NCBI GenBank assembly: GCA_028284675.1
Contig: JANQRI010000050.1
Location: 1 to 64,000, forward strand
DNA length: 64,000 nucleotides
Source: Gammaproteobacteria bacterium
Lineage (GTDB): Bacteria; Pseudomonadota; Gammaproteobacteria; HTCC5015
Direction of reading: 5' to 3'
Both the position numbers and the translations under genes were made by a program. The notes beneath the pieces are model-generated. The model saw nothing but the letters and a program-made list of their open reading frames with translations. It searched no databases and was not told where the DNA came from. Positions 26,864 through 37,190 of the stretch are shown one piece after another; position 1 is the first letter of the stretch, and each line of letters opens with the position of its first letter.

Positions 26864-29056
26864 ATGAACCGGCTTAAAGTACTTCTGGTTGTACTGCTAT
26901 GCATTAACAGCCAGCCATCCACTGCTGAGCCTGGCCGCTGGGCACTGTGCAAAACTTTTAATCTATTGCCACCGCTCATCGACACCGGCACCACTCCAAC
27001 GGGAGGCGAAATATTCGCCGATGCCGACAGCATTGAGTCCGCCGGAGACAATATCACAAAACTATATGGCGACGTGCTGATTGCACGCGAACTCGATCAA
27101 CTGCAGGCCGATAGCGCGATCTACTTTCAAACCGACAATCGCTTTGATTTGAACGGCAATATCCGTTATCGCAGCAAAAGCTTTGAGTCCACCGCCCAAT
27201 CAATGACCCTGTACAATAACAGTGATCGCAGTGAAATGTATCAGGCATATTTCTTTATGCCGCAAGAGCACGGCAATGGGTACGCCAAAAGCATAACCCG
27301 CGACGGGGATATCACACAGCTCTATAACGCGAGCTACAGTACTTGTGACCCTAAGCAACAGGACTGGCAGTTCCGGGCAAAACAAATCACGCTTAACCAC
27401 GATACCGGCCGCGGTCTCGCAAAAAACATGAGCCTGCGATTTAAAAAAGTGCCATTCTTCTATCTACCGGTACTCAGTTTTCCTATTGATGACCGACGCA
27501 AATCCGGTTTTCTGATGCAAGGCTCAGGAATCGGTAATTCTGATGAACATGGTTTCGAACTAATCGCCCCTTATTACTGGAATATTGCGCCACAGGCAGA
27601 TGCCACACTGACATCCCATTTTATGCGCAGACGCGGTTTAAAATTGGATACGGAGTGGCGCTATTTAAGTGAACGAAGCACCAATCAGCTGGATACTGAA
27701 TTTCTTGATGATGACTTGTTTGGTGACTCACGCTCACTGGTAAGATTCAATCACCAGGGAAGTTTGAGCGCCCACTGGCAAACCCGCCTCAATGGAACAT
27801 CAGTCTCTGATAAAGATTACCTGGAGGATTTCGGCGGCAACCTTAGCACCAGCAGCATTACTCACCTTCCAAGGCGGGCACAGCTCATCGGCAACTGGCA
27901 GCACTGGCGATTCAACTCGCAATTGCTCACATATCAGACTGTTGATGAAACAATCCCCGACAGCAGTCGCCCCTATAGGTTGCTACCATCTCTGACACTG
28001 AATGGTCTATACCCGGAAATTATCGCCGGACTGGACTTTCAGCTGGGAACCACTCTTACACAGTTCGATCAAAATGACCGGGTCACGGGCAATCGCTTTG
28101 ATCTGCTGCCGCGAATCAGCAGGCCTTTCGGGGGGATCAGCTGGTTCGCCACACCCAGCCTGAGCCTACGATATACACAGTATGAACTGGACAACCTGGC
28201 TAACCCGGATGACCCTACCGATATCAGCCGCACTGTACCAACCCTGAGCCTGGACACCGGGCTGTTTTTTGAAAGGCGTTTTGGCAACCAAAAATACCTG
28301 CAAACCCTGGAGCCACGCCTGTATTATCTCAGAGTACCTTTCAGAAATCAGGACGATATACCGATCTTCGACACCAGCCTGCCGGCTTTTAATTTTGCAC
28401 AACTGTTTACTGAAAATCGCTTTGTCGGTACAGACCGTGTCGGTGACGCTGACCAGGTGTCGTTCTCTCTAAGCAGCAGAATTCTCAGAAATCAAACCGG
28501 CGAGGAATTTTTTAAAGCCAGTATTGGTCAGATATACTACCGGGACGACCGGCAAATTACTCTCTCAGGCAGTCAGGCAGATACAGAAGATCGCTCCGAT
28601 ATTATTGGTGAGCTTAAATTTGCATTTGCCGGCCACTGGAGCACTTCAGCCACTGTCGAATGGAACCCAGAGCGTGAAGAAACGGACAAAGAGATATTCA
28701 GATTACGGTATAATCGGGATAATGATCATATCGTAAATCTGCAGTACCGATTCCGTGACCAGGATCTGGAGCAAACAGACCTGTCTTTCAACTGGCGCGT
28801 TACCCGACGCTGGTCGATGGCCGGCCGGTGGAACCGGTCTCTGCAGGATGAAGTGGACCTGGAGAAATTTTTAGGTATCGCATACGAAAGCTGCTGCTTT
28901 GCAATACGCATCGTCGCCAGGGAGTATCTGGTTAACGATAGTGAATTTAACCAGGGCATTCAAATTCAACTGTCACTAAAAGGTCTGACGGGTATAGGCG
29001 ACAACATAGGCGAACTTTTGGAACAAGGCATTTTAGGTTATATAGATTCATATTAG
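26864..29056 (+). CDS. lptD: LPS-assembly outer membrane protein LptD
   Basis: A 730-residue outer-membrane translocon that inserts LPS with LptE. The start at 26864 gives a clean signal peptide (MNRLKVLLVVLLCINSQPSTA); an in-frame TTG at 26834 adds ten polar residues. An OstA/LptA-like jellyroll domain occupies about 60-200 (GGEIFADADSIESAGDN). The large beta-barrel follows. Cysteines near the N-terminus (WALCKTF), after the jellyroll (YSTCDP) and a Cys-Cys pair near the end (ESCCFAI) match the disulfide pattern of E. coli LptD. surA follows after 10 bases. Confidence 0.96.
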   Translation: MNRLKVLLVVLLCINSQPSTAEPGRWALCKTFNLLPPLIDTGTTPTGGEIFADADSIESAGDNITKLYGDVLIARELDQLQADSAIYFQTDNRFDLNGNIRYRSKSFESTAQSMTLYNNSDRSEMYQAYFFMPQEHGNGYAKSITRDGDITQLYNASYSTCDPKQQDWQFRAKQITLNHDTGRGLAKNMSLRFKKVPFFYLPVLSFPIDDRRKSGFLMQGSGIGNSDEHGFELIAPYYWNIAPQADATLTSHFMRRRGLKLDTEWRYLSERSTNQLDTEFLDDDLFGDSRSLVRFNHQGSLSAHWQTRLNGTSVSDKDYLEDFGGNLSTSSITHLPRRAQLIGNWQHWRFNSQLLTYQTVDETIPDSSRPYRLLPSLTLNGLYPEIIAGLDFQLGTTLTQFDQNDRVTGNRFDLLPRISRPFGGISWFATPSLSLRYTQYELDNLANPDDPTDISRTVPTLSLDTGLFFERRFGNQKYLQTLEPRLYYLRVPFRNQDDIPIFDTSLPAFNFAQLFTENRFVGTDRVGDADQVSFSLSSRILRNQTGEEFFKASIGQIYYRDDRQITLSGSQADTEDRSDIIGELKFAFAGHWSTSATVEWNPEREETDKEIFRLRYNRDNDHIVNLQYRFRDQDLEQTDLSFNWRVTRRWSMAGRWNRSLQDEVDLEKFLGIAYESCCFAIRIVAREYLVNDSEFNQGIQIQLSLKGLTGIGDNIGELLEQGILGYIDSY

Positions 29057-29066
29057 GATATGCGAA

Positions 29067-30374
29067 ATGCAATATAAAAACATCAATCTTACTTTGCCGG
29101 TACTACTGGCAACCCTCGTAATCTTTTTGCTTCAACCTGCATCAGGCATAGCACAGGAGGTAAAGCTCGATGGTATTGCCGCTGTAGTAGATGACGGGAT
29201 CGTGCTGCAATCCGAACTGAATGAAAAGCTCAACGACATAAAAGCACAGCTGCGCGCTGAAAATATTGAGCTCCCGCCAGAAGAGCTTCTGCAAAAACAA
29301 GTATTAGAACGCCTTATCATAATGCACCTGCAATTACAGCAAGCAGAGCAACGCGGCATAAAAATCGATGACATCAGCCTGAATAAAACCTTACGCCAAA
29401 TGGCTACAAAAAATGGCATTAGCCTGGAGCAATTTCGGCAAGAACTGATAAAAAATGGCATTAACTACCTGCAGTATCGGGAGGATTTACGCAAAGATAT
29501 TATTATAAAGCGATTAACCCGGTCCGTCGTTAACCGCCGTGTTGTGATTTCCGAACAGGAAATTGAGGACTACCTCGCAAACGCAGAAAACATCAATCAA
29601 AACAGTGAATATTTGATTTCCCATATAGAAGTATCAATTCCGGAAGCCGCCAACCCCGAAAAGATACAAAACGCTGAAAAGAAAATTAATAATGTTTATG
29701 CACAGCTCAAAGAGGGTGCTGACTTCGCTGCACTGGCAATCGCCGAGTCAGACGGGCGACGCGCATTGGACGGCGGCGACCTGGGCTGGCGCAAACTAAA
29801 CCAGCTTCCATCACTTTTCGCCAAAGAGATTCGTAATCTCAAAACCGGTAAATTTAGTAAACCTATACGCACCCCGCGCGGCTTTCATATTATTTTGCTG
29901 CGTGATACCAAAGGCATCAAACAGTATATGGTCAAGCAAGTGCACGCTCAGCACATTCTAATGACGACCAATACATTACTGGATGATGAAAAAGTTCGAG
30001 CCAAACTTTCCGAAATAAGACAGCAGGTTATTGAAAATACCGATTTCGGGGAATTGGCCAAAAAGCATTCCGAAGATATCAGCAGTGCAACTAATGGCGG
30101 TGATCTGGGCTGGACTGAACCGGGTGCTTATGTCGATGAGTTTAGAAAAATAATTGAAACATTACCAATCAACCGGATAAGCGAGCCATTTAAAACACGT
30201 TATGGATGGCATATCGTAAAAGTGCTTGGCCGCCGCGATTATGACAAGACTGTCGAATATCGACAGGAACAGGCCCGGCGTAACTTATTTAAACGTAAAG
30301 CCGCTATCGAAGAGGAGCTTTGGATAAGGCGTTTACGCGATCAGGCTTACGTCGAATACAGGCTTGGCACATAA
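29067..30374 (+). CDS. surA: Periplasmic chaperone/prolyl isomerase SurA
   Basis: A 435-residue periplasmic chaperone for outer-membrane proteins, including LptD encoded just upstream. The signal peptide ends near GIAQE; the SurA N-terminal domain begins VKLDGIAAVVDDGIVLQSEL. Two parvulin (PPIC) domains follow, with GDLGWRKLNQLPSLFAKEI and GDLGWTEPGAYVDEF as markers. The length matches E. coli SurA (428). It lies in the conserved lptD-surA-pdxA-rsmA-apaG-apaH order. Confidence 0.97.
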   Translation: MQYKNINLTLPVLLATLVIFLLQPASGIAQEVKLDGIAAVVDDGIVLQSELNEKLNDIKAQLRAENIELPPEELLQKQVLERLIIMHLQLQQAEQRGIKIDDISLNKTLRQMATKNGISLEQFRQELIKNGINYLQYREDLRKDIIIKRLTRSVVNRRVVISEQEIEDYLANAENINQNSEYLISHIEVSIPEAANPEKIQNAEKKINNVYAQLKEGADFAALAIAESDGRRALDGGDLGWRKLNQLPSLFAKEIRNLKTGKFSKPIRTPRGFHIILLRDTKGIKQYMVKQVHAQHILMTTNTLLDDEKVRAKLSEIRQQVIENTDFGELAKKHSEDISSATNGGDLGWTEPGAYVDEFRKIIETLPINRISEPFKTRYGWHIVKVLGRRDYDKTVEYRQEQARRNLFKRKAAIEEELWIRRLRDQAYVEYRLGT

Positions 30375-30434
30375 AATATACGCTCGTAAACCCAGACCCT
30401 GCCGCCCGCCAAACGCGCCGGTTACCTTCAATCA

Positions 30435-31406
30435 ATGAAATACATTGCCATTACGCCCGGAGAACCCTCGGGAATCGGCCCGGACATTACACTCATGCTG
30501 GCGCAGCAGCAAATATCCGCCATTCCGGTTGCTATCGCCGATCCGGAACTGCTCGATGAAAGAGCGGCTCAGCTTAATATTAAAATACGGCTTGAGACAT
30601 TCAGCACTGACGCACCTCCCCCTGCACATGAACCAGGCACTTTATTCGTGATGCCGGAATCACTATACGCCCGGGTCACTCCAGGCACGCCTGCTCCTGA
30701 TAATGCAGACTATGTTTTAAGCTGCCTTAGAACCGCAGTGAATAAATGCGTTAATAAAACCTTTCATGCGATGGTGACCGGCCCAATCCACAAAGGCATA
30801 ATTAATGAAGCGGGCATTCCTTTCAGCGGACATACAGAATACCTGGGCGCGCTTACCGGTTCATATCCGGTTATGATGCTGGTATCGGATAAACTCAGAG
30901 TCGCACTTGCGACAACACACCTACCACTGAGCGCAGTCAGTCAGGCAATTACTCCGGAATTACTGACAAAAACCCTGAAAATAATACACCGGGATTTAAA
31001 AAAAACTTTTGGTTTAACAAATCCTCGTATTATTGTCGCGGGGCTGAATCCGCATGCCGGCGAGAATGGTTATCTCGGCACGGAAGATATAAACATTATC
31101 AAACCGGTTATTGAAGATTTACGAGCTTCCGGAATGCAGATAAGCGGCCCAGCCGCAGCCGACTCTCTATTCGCATCAAAAAACCTTAGTCAATATGACG
31201 CCGTGCTTGCGATGTATCATGACCAGGGATTACCGGTAATAAAATATGCAAGTTTTGGAACCGCGGTAAATATCACACTGGGGCTACCGATCATCAGAAC
31301 TTCGGTGGATCATGGTACCGCACTGGAACTGGCTGGATCGGGCCAGGCACACTCCAGCAGCCTACAGGCAGCATTCGAGTTGGCCTGTACCTTGCGAAGC
31401 CATTAA
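30435..31406 (+). CDS. pdxA: 4-hydroxythreonine-4-phosphate dehydrogenase
   Basis: A 323-residue NAD-dependent, metal-dependent enzyme of pyridoxal phosphate synthesis. It begins MKYIAITPGEPSGIGPDIT; metal and substrate motifs are TGPIHKGIIN, GHTEYLGAL, GLNPHAGENGYLG and MYHDQGLPVIKY. It sits between surA and rsmA as in most gammaproteobacteria. Confidence 0.97.
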   Translation: MKYIAITPGEPSGIGPDITLMLAQQQISAIPVAIADPELLDERAAQLNIKIRLETFSTDAPPPAHEPGTLFVMPESLYARVTPGTPAPDNADYVLSCLRTAVNKCVNKTFHAMVTGPIHKGIINEAGIPFSGHTEYLGALTGSYPVMMLVSDKLRVALATTHLPLSAVSQAITPELLTKTLKIIHRDLKKTFGLTNPRIIVAGLNPHAGENGYLGTEDINIIKPVIEDLRASGMQISGPAAADSLFASKNLSQYDAVLAMYHDQGLPVIKYASFGTAVNITLGLPIIRTSVDHGTALELAGSGQAHSSSLQAAFELACTLRSH

Positions 31407-31434
31407 AAAATAGCTGTTATATCGGCATCAGCAG

Positions 31435-32232
31435 ATGACCCTGCAACAAACACATATTCCGCGCAAGCGCTTCGGGCAGAACTTTCTTGTTGACCGCAAT
31501 GTTATTGAAAAAATTGTTCGAGCATTTAATCCTCATGCAGGCGAACATATCGTTGAAATTGGCCCCGGCAAAGGCGCTTTAACCACCCCATTACTTACCA
31601 TTGCCAAGCATTTATATGTTATTGAACTCGATCGTGACCTGCTGCCTTCACTAGAGAATCAATGCCGTGATATTGGGAAACTGAAAATATATCAAAGTGA
31701 TGTACTGAAATTCGATTTTAATCAGATTGAAACACCACCGCATCAGCTGCGCATTATCGGCAATCTGCCTTACAATATTTCAACACCCTTACTCTTCCAC
31801 CTTCTAAAATATATCGATTGCATTAAGGACATGCACTTTATGTTGCAGAAAGAGGTTGTCGACAGGCTGGCTGCCAAACCCGGCACAGCAGAATACGGCA
31901 GACTCTCCGTAATGATACAATTTCACTGTAACGTTGAACCATTATTTTCTGTGGGCCCCCGCTCATTTCAACCTCCCCCAAAAGTTGAGTCCACCGTCGC
32001 ACGGTTCATACCACTCAAACAGGAGCACCGCCCCCCGGTAAATCAAGCACAGTTTGCCAATATCGTTAAACAGGCTTTTTCCCATAGGCGCAAAACCTTG
32101 CGTAACAACCTAAAAACACTTTTGCGTGAAGAACAGATATTAAACTGTGAAATTGATCCCAATATTCGTGCGGAATACCTTGATATTAACGCATTTATCC
32201 GACTGGCTAATGCACTGGATAACAACATATAG
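31435..32232 (+). CDS. rsmA: 16S rRNA (adenine1518/1519-N6)-dimethyltransferase
   Basis: A 265-residue KsgA/RsmA methyltransferase acting on the 3' end of 16S rRNA. The motifs are RKRFGQNFLVDRNVIEKIV, the SAM-binding VEIGPGKGALTTPL, the catalytic NLPYNISTPLLF and FQPPPKVESTVARF. The start MTLQQTHIPRKRFG is usual for the family. apaG follows after a 166-base gap. Confidence 0.97.
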   Translation: MTLQQTHIPRKRFGQNFLVDRNVIEKIVRAFNPHAGEHIVEIGPGKGALTTPLLTIAKHLYVIELDRDLLPSLENQCRDIGKLKIYQSDVLKFDFNQIETPPHQLRIIGNLPYNISTPLLFHLLKYIDCIKDMHFMLQKEVVDRLAAKPGTAEYGRLSVMIQFHCNVEPLFSVGPRSFQPPPKVESTVARFIPLKQEHRPPVNQAQFANIVKQAFSHRRKTLRNNLKTLLREEQILNCEIDPNIRAEYLDINAFIRLANALDNNI

Positions 32233-32398
32233 AGGCCAACATAAAGACCATAGTAATCATAAAATGGCGGTAATAATTAAAAGGCAAAATCTCAATGCAT
32301 CTGAAACGCACAGCCAGCGTAAGATAGGGTATACTTGCCCGGATGCTTCATAAGGGCTAATTTGCAAACGGACCGCTTATAAAACAAAAACGCAGCAT

Positions 32399-32761
32399 AT
32401 GATAGAAATTGACGTACATACCAATTATGTGGAATCACAGTCTTCACCCGAAGATAAGCGATATGTATTCTCTTACACCGTGACCATCTATAACAAAGGC
32501 CGGCTGGATGTCAAACTGCTGACCCGCCATTGGATTATCACTGACGCTAATGGGAAAGTTCAGGAAATTCGAGGGGAAGGTGTAGTTGGCGAACAGCCCC
32601 AACTCAGCCCCGGTGAGGACTATCAATATACAAGCGGCACCATACTTGAAACATCAGTCGGCACTATGGGGGGGAGCTATCAGATGATTGATGAAGCCGG
32701 GAACATATTCGATGCCGAAATCCCTGAGTTCGTGCTGTCTGTACCACGCACATTACATTAA
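32399..32761 (+). CDS. apaG: ApaG (DUF525) protein
   Basis: A 120-residue fibronectin-III-like beta-sandwich protein. It shows the family patterns SSPEDKRYVFSYTVTIYNKG, LLTRHWIITDANGKVQEIRGEGVVGEQP and GSYQMIDEAG. Its biochemical role is unsettled; in E. coli it is linked to cobalt/magnesium sensitivity and sits before apaH, as here (36 bases). Confidence 0.95.
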   Translation: MIEIDVHTNYVESQSSPEDKRYVFSYTVTIYNKGRLDVKLLTRHWIITDANGKVQEIRGEGVVGEQPQLSPGEDYQYTSGTILETSVGTMGGSYQMIDEAGNIFDAEIPEFVLSVPRTLH

Positions 32762-32797
32762 AACCGCCCTCACTTTAGACGCAAACTAAGGCAGGCT

Positions 32798-33631
32798 ATG
32801 GCCGTTTATGCAATCGGAGATCTGCAAGGCTGCTTTGACGAGCTGCAGCAACTACTGGATAAGATCGGCTTTCAGACTGAGCGGGATCAGCTTTGGTTTG
32901 TCGGTGACCTGGTAAACCGCGGCTCTCAGTCTTTAGAGTGCCTGCGATTTATTACTGAACTGGGCGACAACGCAATTTCCGTGCTCGGCAACCATGACTT
33001 AAATCTACTGGCATGCGGCCATGGGCTGCGCAAAATAACAGAGCAGGATACGTTTAACGATATCCTGGAAGCCAAGGATTCCTCCAGACTTTTGGACTGG
33101 CTAAGACACCGACCCTTATTACACCGGGATTCGAAGCTGAATTACGTTATGGTTCATGCAGGGTTGCCCCCTCAGTGGAGCATCACAGAAGCACAGGCGC
33201 TGGCAGATGAAGTCGAAATGCAGTTACGTGGAGATCAGTATCTGCAACTATTAAGCAACATGTACGGCAATCAACCCGACCAATGGTCTGCGCAACTGCC
33301 TGCACAGGATCGGCAACGCTTTATCATTAACTGCTTTACCAGGATGCGCTATTGCACTCTGGATGGCAAACTGGACCTCAACTGCAAAGGCCCGCCCGGG
33401 AGTCAGCCCAAAAACTTACAGCCATGGTTCAAACTCCCTAACCGTCAAAGCAGCAACAACAGAATTGTATTCGGCCACTGGTCAACCTTAACCCGGAACG
33501 ACAAAACCAATGACGAAAATGTATACCCGCTGGATACCGGATGTGTATGGGGTAAATGCCTGACTGCAATGCGGCTGGACTCTGAACTACCTGAATATAT
33601 ATCAGTCAGTTGTACCGATAAAAAAAGATAG
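32798..33631 (+). CDS. apaH: Symmetrical diadenosine tetraphosphatase
   Basis: A 277-residue metallophosphoesterase splitting Ap4A to two ADP. The catalytic signatures are GDLQGCFDEL (usually GDIQGC), FVGDLVNRGSQSLE, LGNHDLNLL, MVHAGLPPQW and, near the end, FGHWSTL. ApaH affects Ap4A and Np4-capped RNA levels. Convergent with the beta-oxidation gene ending at 33637. Confidence 0.97.
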   Translation: MAVYAIGDLQGCFDELQQLLDKIGFQTERDQLWFVGDLVNRGSQSLECLRFITELGDNAISVLGNHDLNLLACGHGLRKITEQDTFNDILEAKDSSRLLDWLRHRPLLHRDSKLNYVMVHAGLPPQWSITEAQALADEVEMQLRGDQYLQLLSNMYGNQPDQWSAQLPAQDRQRFIINCFTRMRYCTLDGKLDLNCKGPPGSQPKNLQPWFKLPNRQSSNNRIVFGHWSTLTRNDKTNDENVYPLDTGCVWGKCLTAMRLDSELPEYISVSCTDKKR

Positions 33632-33636
33632 AGAAC

Positions 33637-35808
33637 TCAATAATAGCTGCGACCCGCTTCGGCCAGCTTCACCAGGCCCGGGGCTGGAGTAAATCGCTCA
33701 CCGAATTGTTGCTCATAAGCTGTCAATCTCTGAACTATACTAGCCGGGCCTACAGCATCTATATAACGGAAAGGCCCGCCAAGAAACGGCGGAAAACCGA
33801 TACCAAACACTGCGCCAACATCGCCATCCCTTGCACTTCCAATCACCCCTTTCTCCAAACAGAGAGCAGCCTCATTCAACAAAGGGGATATACAACGGTT
33901 CACAATGTCACCCTGACTCAGTTGTTTGCCGGGAGAAACTCCCAATACGTTATACACAGACTGGTCGACCTGTTTACCGCGACTTTCTTTACCGTAATCA
34001 TAAAACCCTTTTTTAACTTTTTTCCCGTATCGTTCCTCTGCAATCAATTTATCCACCATCCCCGAGCCACGCATCCGCTCACCATAGGCTTTTTCCAAAA
34101 TATGCTGCACTTTCACACCAACATCCACGCCTACTTCATCCAGCAATTTAAATGGCCCTACCGGCAGACCCCATTTCACCATTGCTTTATCGATGGCATC
34201 AATCGCCACACCTTCCATTGCCAGCTGACTGGCTTCATTGATATAAGGGAATAAAATACGATTCACATAAAATCCGGCAACATCTTTTACAACAATCACG
34301 GTTTTTCCCTGCCTTTTACCAAACTGCACACAGGTCGCGATGGTTTCCTCAGAAGTCCGGTTATGCCGAATAATCTCCAGCAACGGCATTTTTTCAACCG
34401 GAGAAAAATAATGCATGCCAATAATATTTTCAGGGCGTTCGGCTCCCCTTACAATATCTTTAACCGGAATTGACGATGTATTGGTTGCAAATATTGTATT
34501 TTCCCGAGTACAAGCTTCTATATCCTTAACCATCTGGCGCTTAAGCTGAAGGTCTTCAAATACAGCTTCAATAACAATATCAACCTTACCAAACCCTGAA
34601 TAATCCAAACTACCGGTAAAACAGCTAAGCTTGCGCGCAGCATCAGCACGGCTGATTGAACGGCGTTTTATTTTATTTTTGTAATAATTATCAACATGGC
34701 GCATTGCACCGCGAATGCCTTTATCGCTTACATCTTTAATGCGTACATCAGCGTCGGCCCGGTCCAATGAAACAACTGCAATACCAGCACCCATTAACCC
34801 TCCACCGAGCACACCCATATGGCTTACAGCCTTGGGTTGAACCTCAGCGTTATTAACAAAAGTTTCTTTTTTAAGTGCTGTTTGTGCAAAATAAAGACGC
34901 ATCAACTGCTTGGCCTGAGGGGTAACCGCCAGCTCGCCAAATTTTTCTATTTCATACCTCATAGCCTCCTTTAAAGGTTTGGCTATACCATAGCGGACAA
35001 CATCAATGATTTTTTCAGGCGCAGGGTAATTACCTTTGGTTTTTGCCAGCAAACGTTTTTGTGCTTGCTGAAATAATACATTTCGGCCAAACGGGTTTTT
35101 TTCCAGCAAAAGCTGCTGCAAACCCTTAGGCGACATCATTGCTTTGGGAGAGGTTTCCCGTGTTAACGGTTTGCTGACAAAACCCAAAGCTTTTTTAACC
35201 GCCACCGACAATAATATTGAGTTCGGCACAACTTCATCGACCAAACCCAGTTTTTTCGCTTTCTTGGCCTTTACGTGTCTGCCGGTCAACATCAAATCAA
35301 GCGCCGGCGCAATACCAATTAACCGGGGCAGACGCTGACTGCCGCCAAAACCAGGCAATACACCAAGCTGAACTTCTGGCAACCCAACTGCTGTTTTGGG
35401 GCTATCACTAACGACTCTGTAATGACATGCCAAAGCCAGCTCGAAGCCACCCCCCAATGCAACCCCATTAATAGCAACTACAAACGGCTTAGGGCTTTGT
35501 GCAATCTTATCCATGATGGCGTGCCCCATTTGACACATTTCCTCGGCACGCTGCTGTGTTTCAACTTCCTCAATAAGATGAATATCCGCCCCGGCAATAA
35601 AAGAGTCCGGCTTTCCACTGATAATAACTGCAGCTTTTACAGAATCATCCTGCAACACTGAATCAATCGCAGATAAAGCTGCCGGAAAAAAGCTTTCCCG
35701 TAAAATATTCATCCGCTCACCGGGAACATCAATAGTTAGTACCGCTACACCGTCTTCTCCTGTCGCCAGCAGGATATCCGGAGTGATTTCCGTATCCACC
35801 TCACCCAT
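33637..35808 (-). CDS. fadJ: Multifunctional enoyl-CoA hydratase/3-hydroxyacyl-CoA dehydrogenase
   Basis: A 723-residue beta-oxidation alpha subunit. The N-terminal crotonase domain (about 1-200) has NGVALGGGFELALACHYRV and GLPEVQLGVLPGFGGSQRLPR with the catalytic glutamates. The dehydrogenase half has the NAD-binding MGVLGGGLMGAGIAVVS, the catalytic NIIGMHYFSPVEKMPLLEI and a C-terminal dimer domain. The partner thiolase is immediately upstream (2-base gap). FadJ rather than FadB is favoured by length and by the FadI-like thiolase, but the distinction is not firm. Confidence 0.9.
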   Translation of the reverse strand: MGEVDTEITPDILLATGEDGVAVLTIDVPGERMNILRESFFPAALSAIDSVLQDDSVKAAVIISGKPDSFIAGADIHLIEEVETQQRAEEMCQMGHAIMDKIAQSPKPFVVAINGVALGGGFELALACHYRVVSDSPKTAVGLPEVQLGVLPGFGGSQRLPRLIGIAPALDLMLTGRHVKAKKAKKLGLVDEVVPNSILLSVAVKKALGFVSKPLTRETSPKAMMSPKGLQQLLLEKNPFGRNVLFQQAQKRLLAKTKGNYPAPEKIIDVVRYGIAKPLKEAMRYEIEKFGELAVTPQAKQLMRLYFAQTALKKETFVNNAEVQPKAVSHMGVLGGGLMGAGIAVVSLDRADADVRIKDVSDKGIRGAMRHVDNYYKNKIKRRSISRADAARKLSCFTGSLDYSGFGKVDIVIEAVFEDLQLKRQMVKDIEACTRENTIFATNTSSIPVKDIVRGAERPENIIGMHYFSPVEKMPLLEIIRHNRTSEETIATCVQFGKRQGKTVIVVKDVAGFYVNRILFPYINEASQLAMEGVAIDAIDKAMVKWGLPVGPFKLLDEVGVDVGVKVQHILEKAYGERMRGSGMVDKLIAEERYGKKVKKGFYDYGKESRGKQVDQSVYNVLGVSPGKQLSQGDIVNRCISPLLNEAALCLEKGVIGSARDGDVGAVFGIGFPPFLGGPFRYIDAVGPASIVQRLTAYEQQFGERFTPAPGLVKLAEAGRSYY

Positions 35809-35810
35809 CT

Positions 35811-37112
35811 CTATTCAGCCTCCAATATTACTGCTGCGCCCAAGCCGCCTGCTGCACACGCAGTGGTCAGCGCAAAACCTCCGCCACGACGTTTGAGCTC
35901 ACGTAAAGTCTGTATGATCATACGCCCGCCGGTGGCTGCAAAAGGGTGACCATAAGCTAATGATCCGCCCAACACATTAAGCTTATCCCAATCCACATTA
36001 CCGATAGGCTCATTTCGGTTTAACTGCTCTTGTGCAAAAAGCTTGGACTCAAACGCCTGCAACACACTTAAAGTCTGAGCCGCGAACGCTTCATGTATAT
36101 CAATTAAACTTAAATCTGCCAATTTCAGCCCCGCTCGATCCAATGCGACCGGTGTTGCGTAAGCAGGCCCCATCAACAGGTCCTGCTTCACATGATTTGC
36201 AATAAAAGCATAACTTTTTATATAGCCCAATGGCTCATAACCCAGCTCTTTTGCACGGCCTTCCTTCATAAGCAACAGCGAAGAGGCACCATCGGTTAAT
36301 GGGGTACTATTAGCAGCCGTTACGGTACCGTATTTACGATCAAATGCGGGTCTCAACTTGGCCAGCGATTTCAATGTGGAGTCAGGGCGAATATTTTCAT
36401 CCCGTATCAAGGTATCTTTAAACGGCGGGGCATTGGCATGCATGACTTCCTCGTCCAGCTTGCCCTCTTCCCACGCTTGATGGGCCAACTGATGTGAGCG
36501 TAATGCAAACTCATCCTGCGCCTCACGGCTAATACCATGATCACGTGCCATCTGCTCAGCGCTATCCCCCATGCGCAGACCTGTAGAATATTCAACAGCA
36601 CTGGGGGGAACCGGTAAAAAATCCCTGGGGCGCAACTTTGAAAACAGCCCTAACTTCTCTTTTGCGGTTTTGGCTTTGCTGGCTAATATTAACGTATCAG
36701 CCAGACGCCGTGATGCCTGCACTGCAAGCACACTGGCCGAATCAGCCCCTCCGGCGATACCAATCTGGATATCCCCCAGCATGATCGCTTCAGCAATATT
36801 GACAGCCGACTGGAGACTGGTGGCACATGCTCTGGAAACACTATATGCGTCAGTAGTAACCTTTAAACCGGTGCTCAATACTATTTCACGGGCTATATTA
36901 GGCGCTTCAGGCAATATCATAACCTGGCCATAGACTACCCGCTCGACCAACTCAACCGGAATTTCAGTACGGGCAAGCAGCTCACTCACGACCATCCGGC
37001 CCAGATCTATCGCACTTAAATGCCTGAAGAAAGTACCTTGGCGTGCAAACGGGCTTCTGACGCCGGCTATTACCGCAACCCGATCCTGACCGGCCCGTTT
37101 TATCTCGGCCAT
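35811..37112 (-). CDS. fadI: Acetyl-CoA C-acyltransferase (3-ketoacyl-CoA thiolase, FadI-like)
   Basis: A 433-residue thiolase. The nucleophilic cysteine is in SVSRACATSLQSAVNIAEAI, the catalytic histidine in AYGHPFAATGGRMI, and the second cysteine in TTACAAGGLGAAVI. The length exceeds FadA (about 387) and matches FadI (about 436). It is co-transcribed with the downstream hydratase/dehydrogenase to release acetyl-CoA for the TCA cycle. Confidence 0.92.
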   Translation of the reverse strand: MAEIKRAGQDRVAVIAGVRSPFARQGTFFRHLSAIDLGRMVVSELLARTEIPVELVERVVYGQVMILPEAPNIAREIVLSTGLKVTTDAYSVSRACATSLQSAVNIAEAIMLGDIQIGIAGGADSASVLAVQASRRLADTLILASKAKTAKEKLGLFSKLRPRDFLPVPPSAVEYSTGLRMGDSAEQMARDHGISREAQDEFALRSHQLAHQAWEEGKLDEEVMHANAPPFKDTLIRDENIRPDSTLKSLAKLRPAFDRKYGTVTAANSTPLTDGASSLLLMKEGRAKELGYEPLGYIKSYAFIANHVKQDLLMGPAYATPVALDRAGLKLADLSLIDIHEAFAAQTLSVLQAFESKLFAQEQLNRNEPIGNVDWDKLNVLGGSLAYGHPFAATGGRMIIQTLRELKRRGGGFALTTACAAGGLGAAVILEAE

Positions 37113-37190
37113 CGTTGCCTCCTACTTATTCCTTGTCAACTCAATATCGACTGGCGCACGTAAAACCTGACTGTAACACACCGTGCCCAC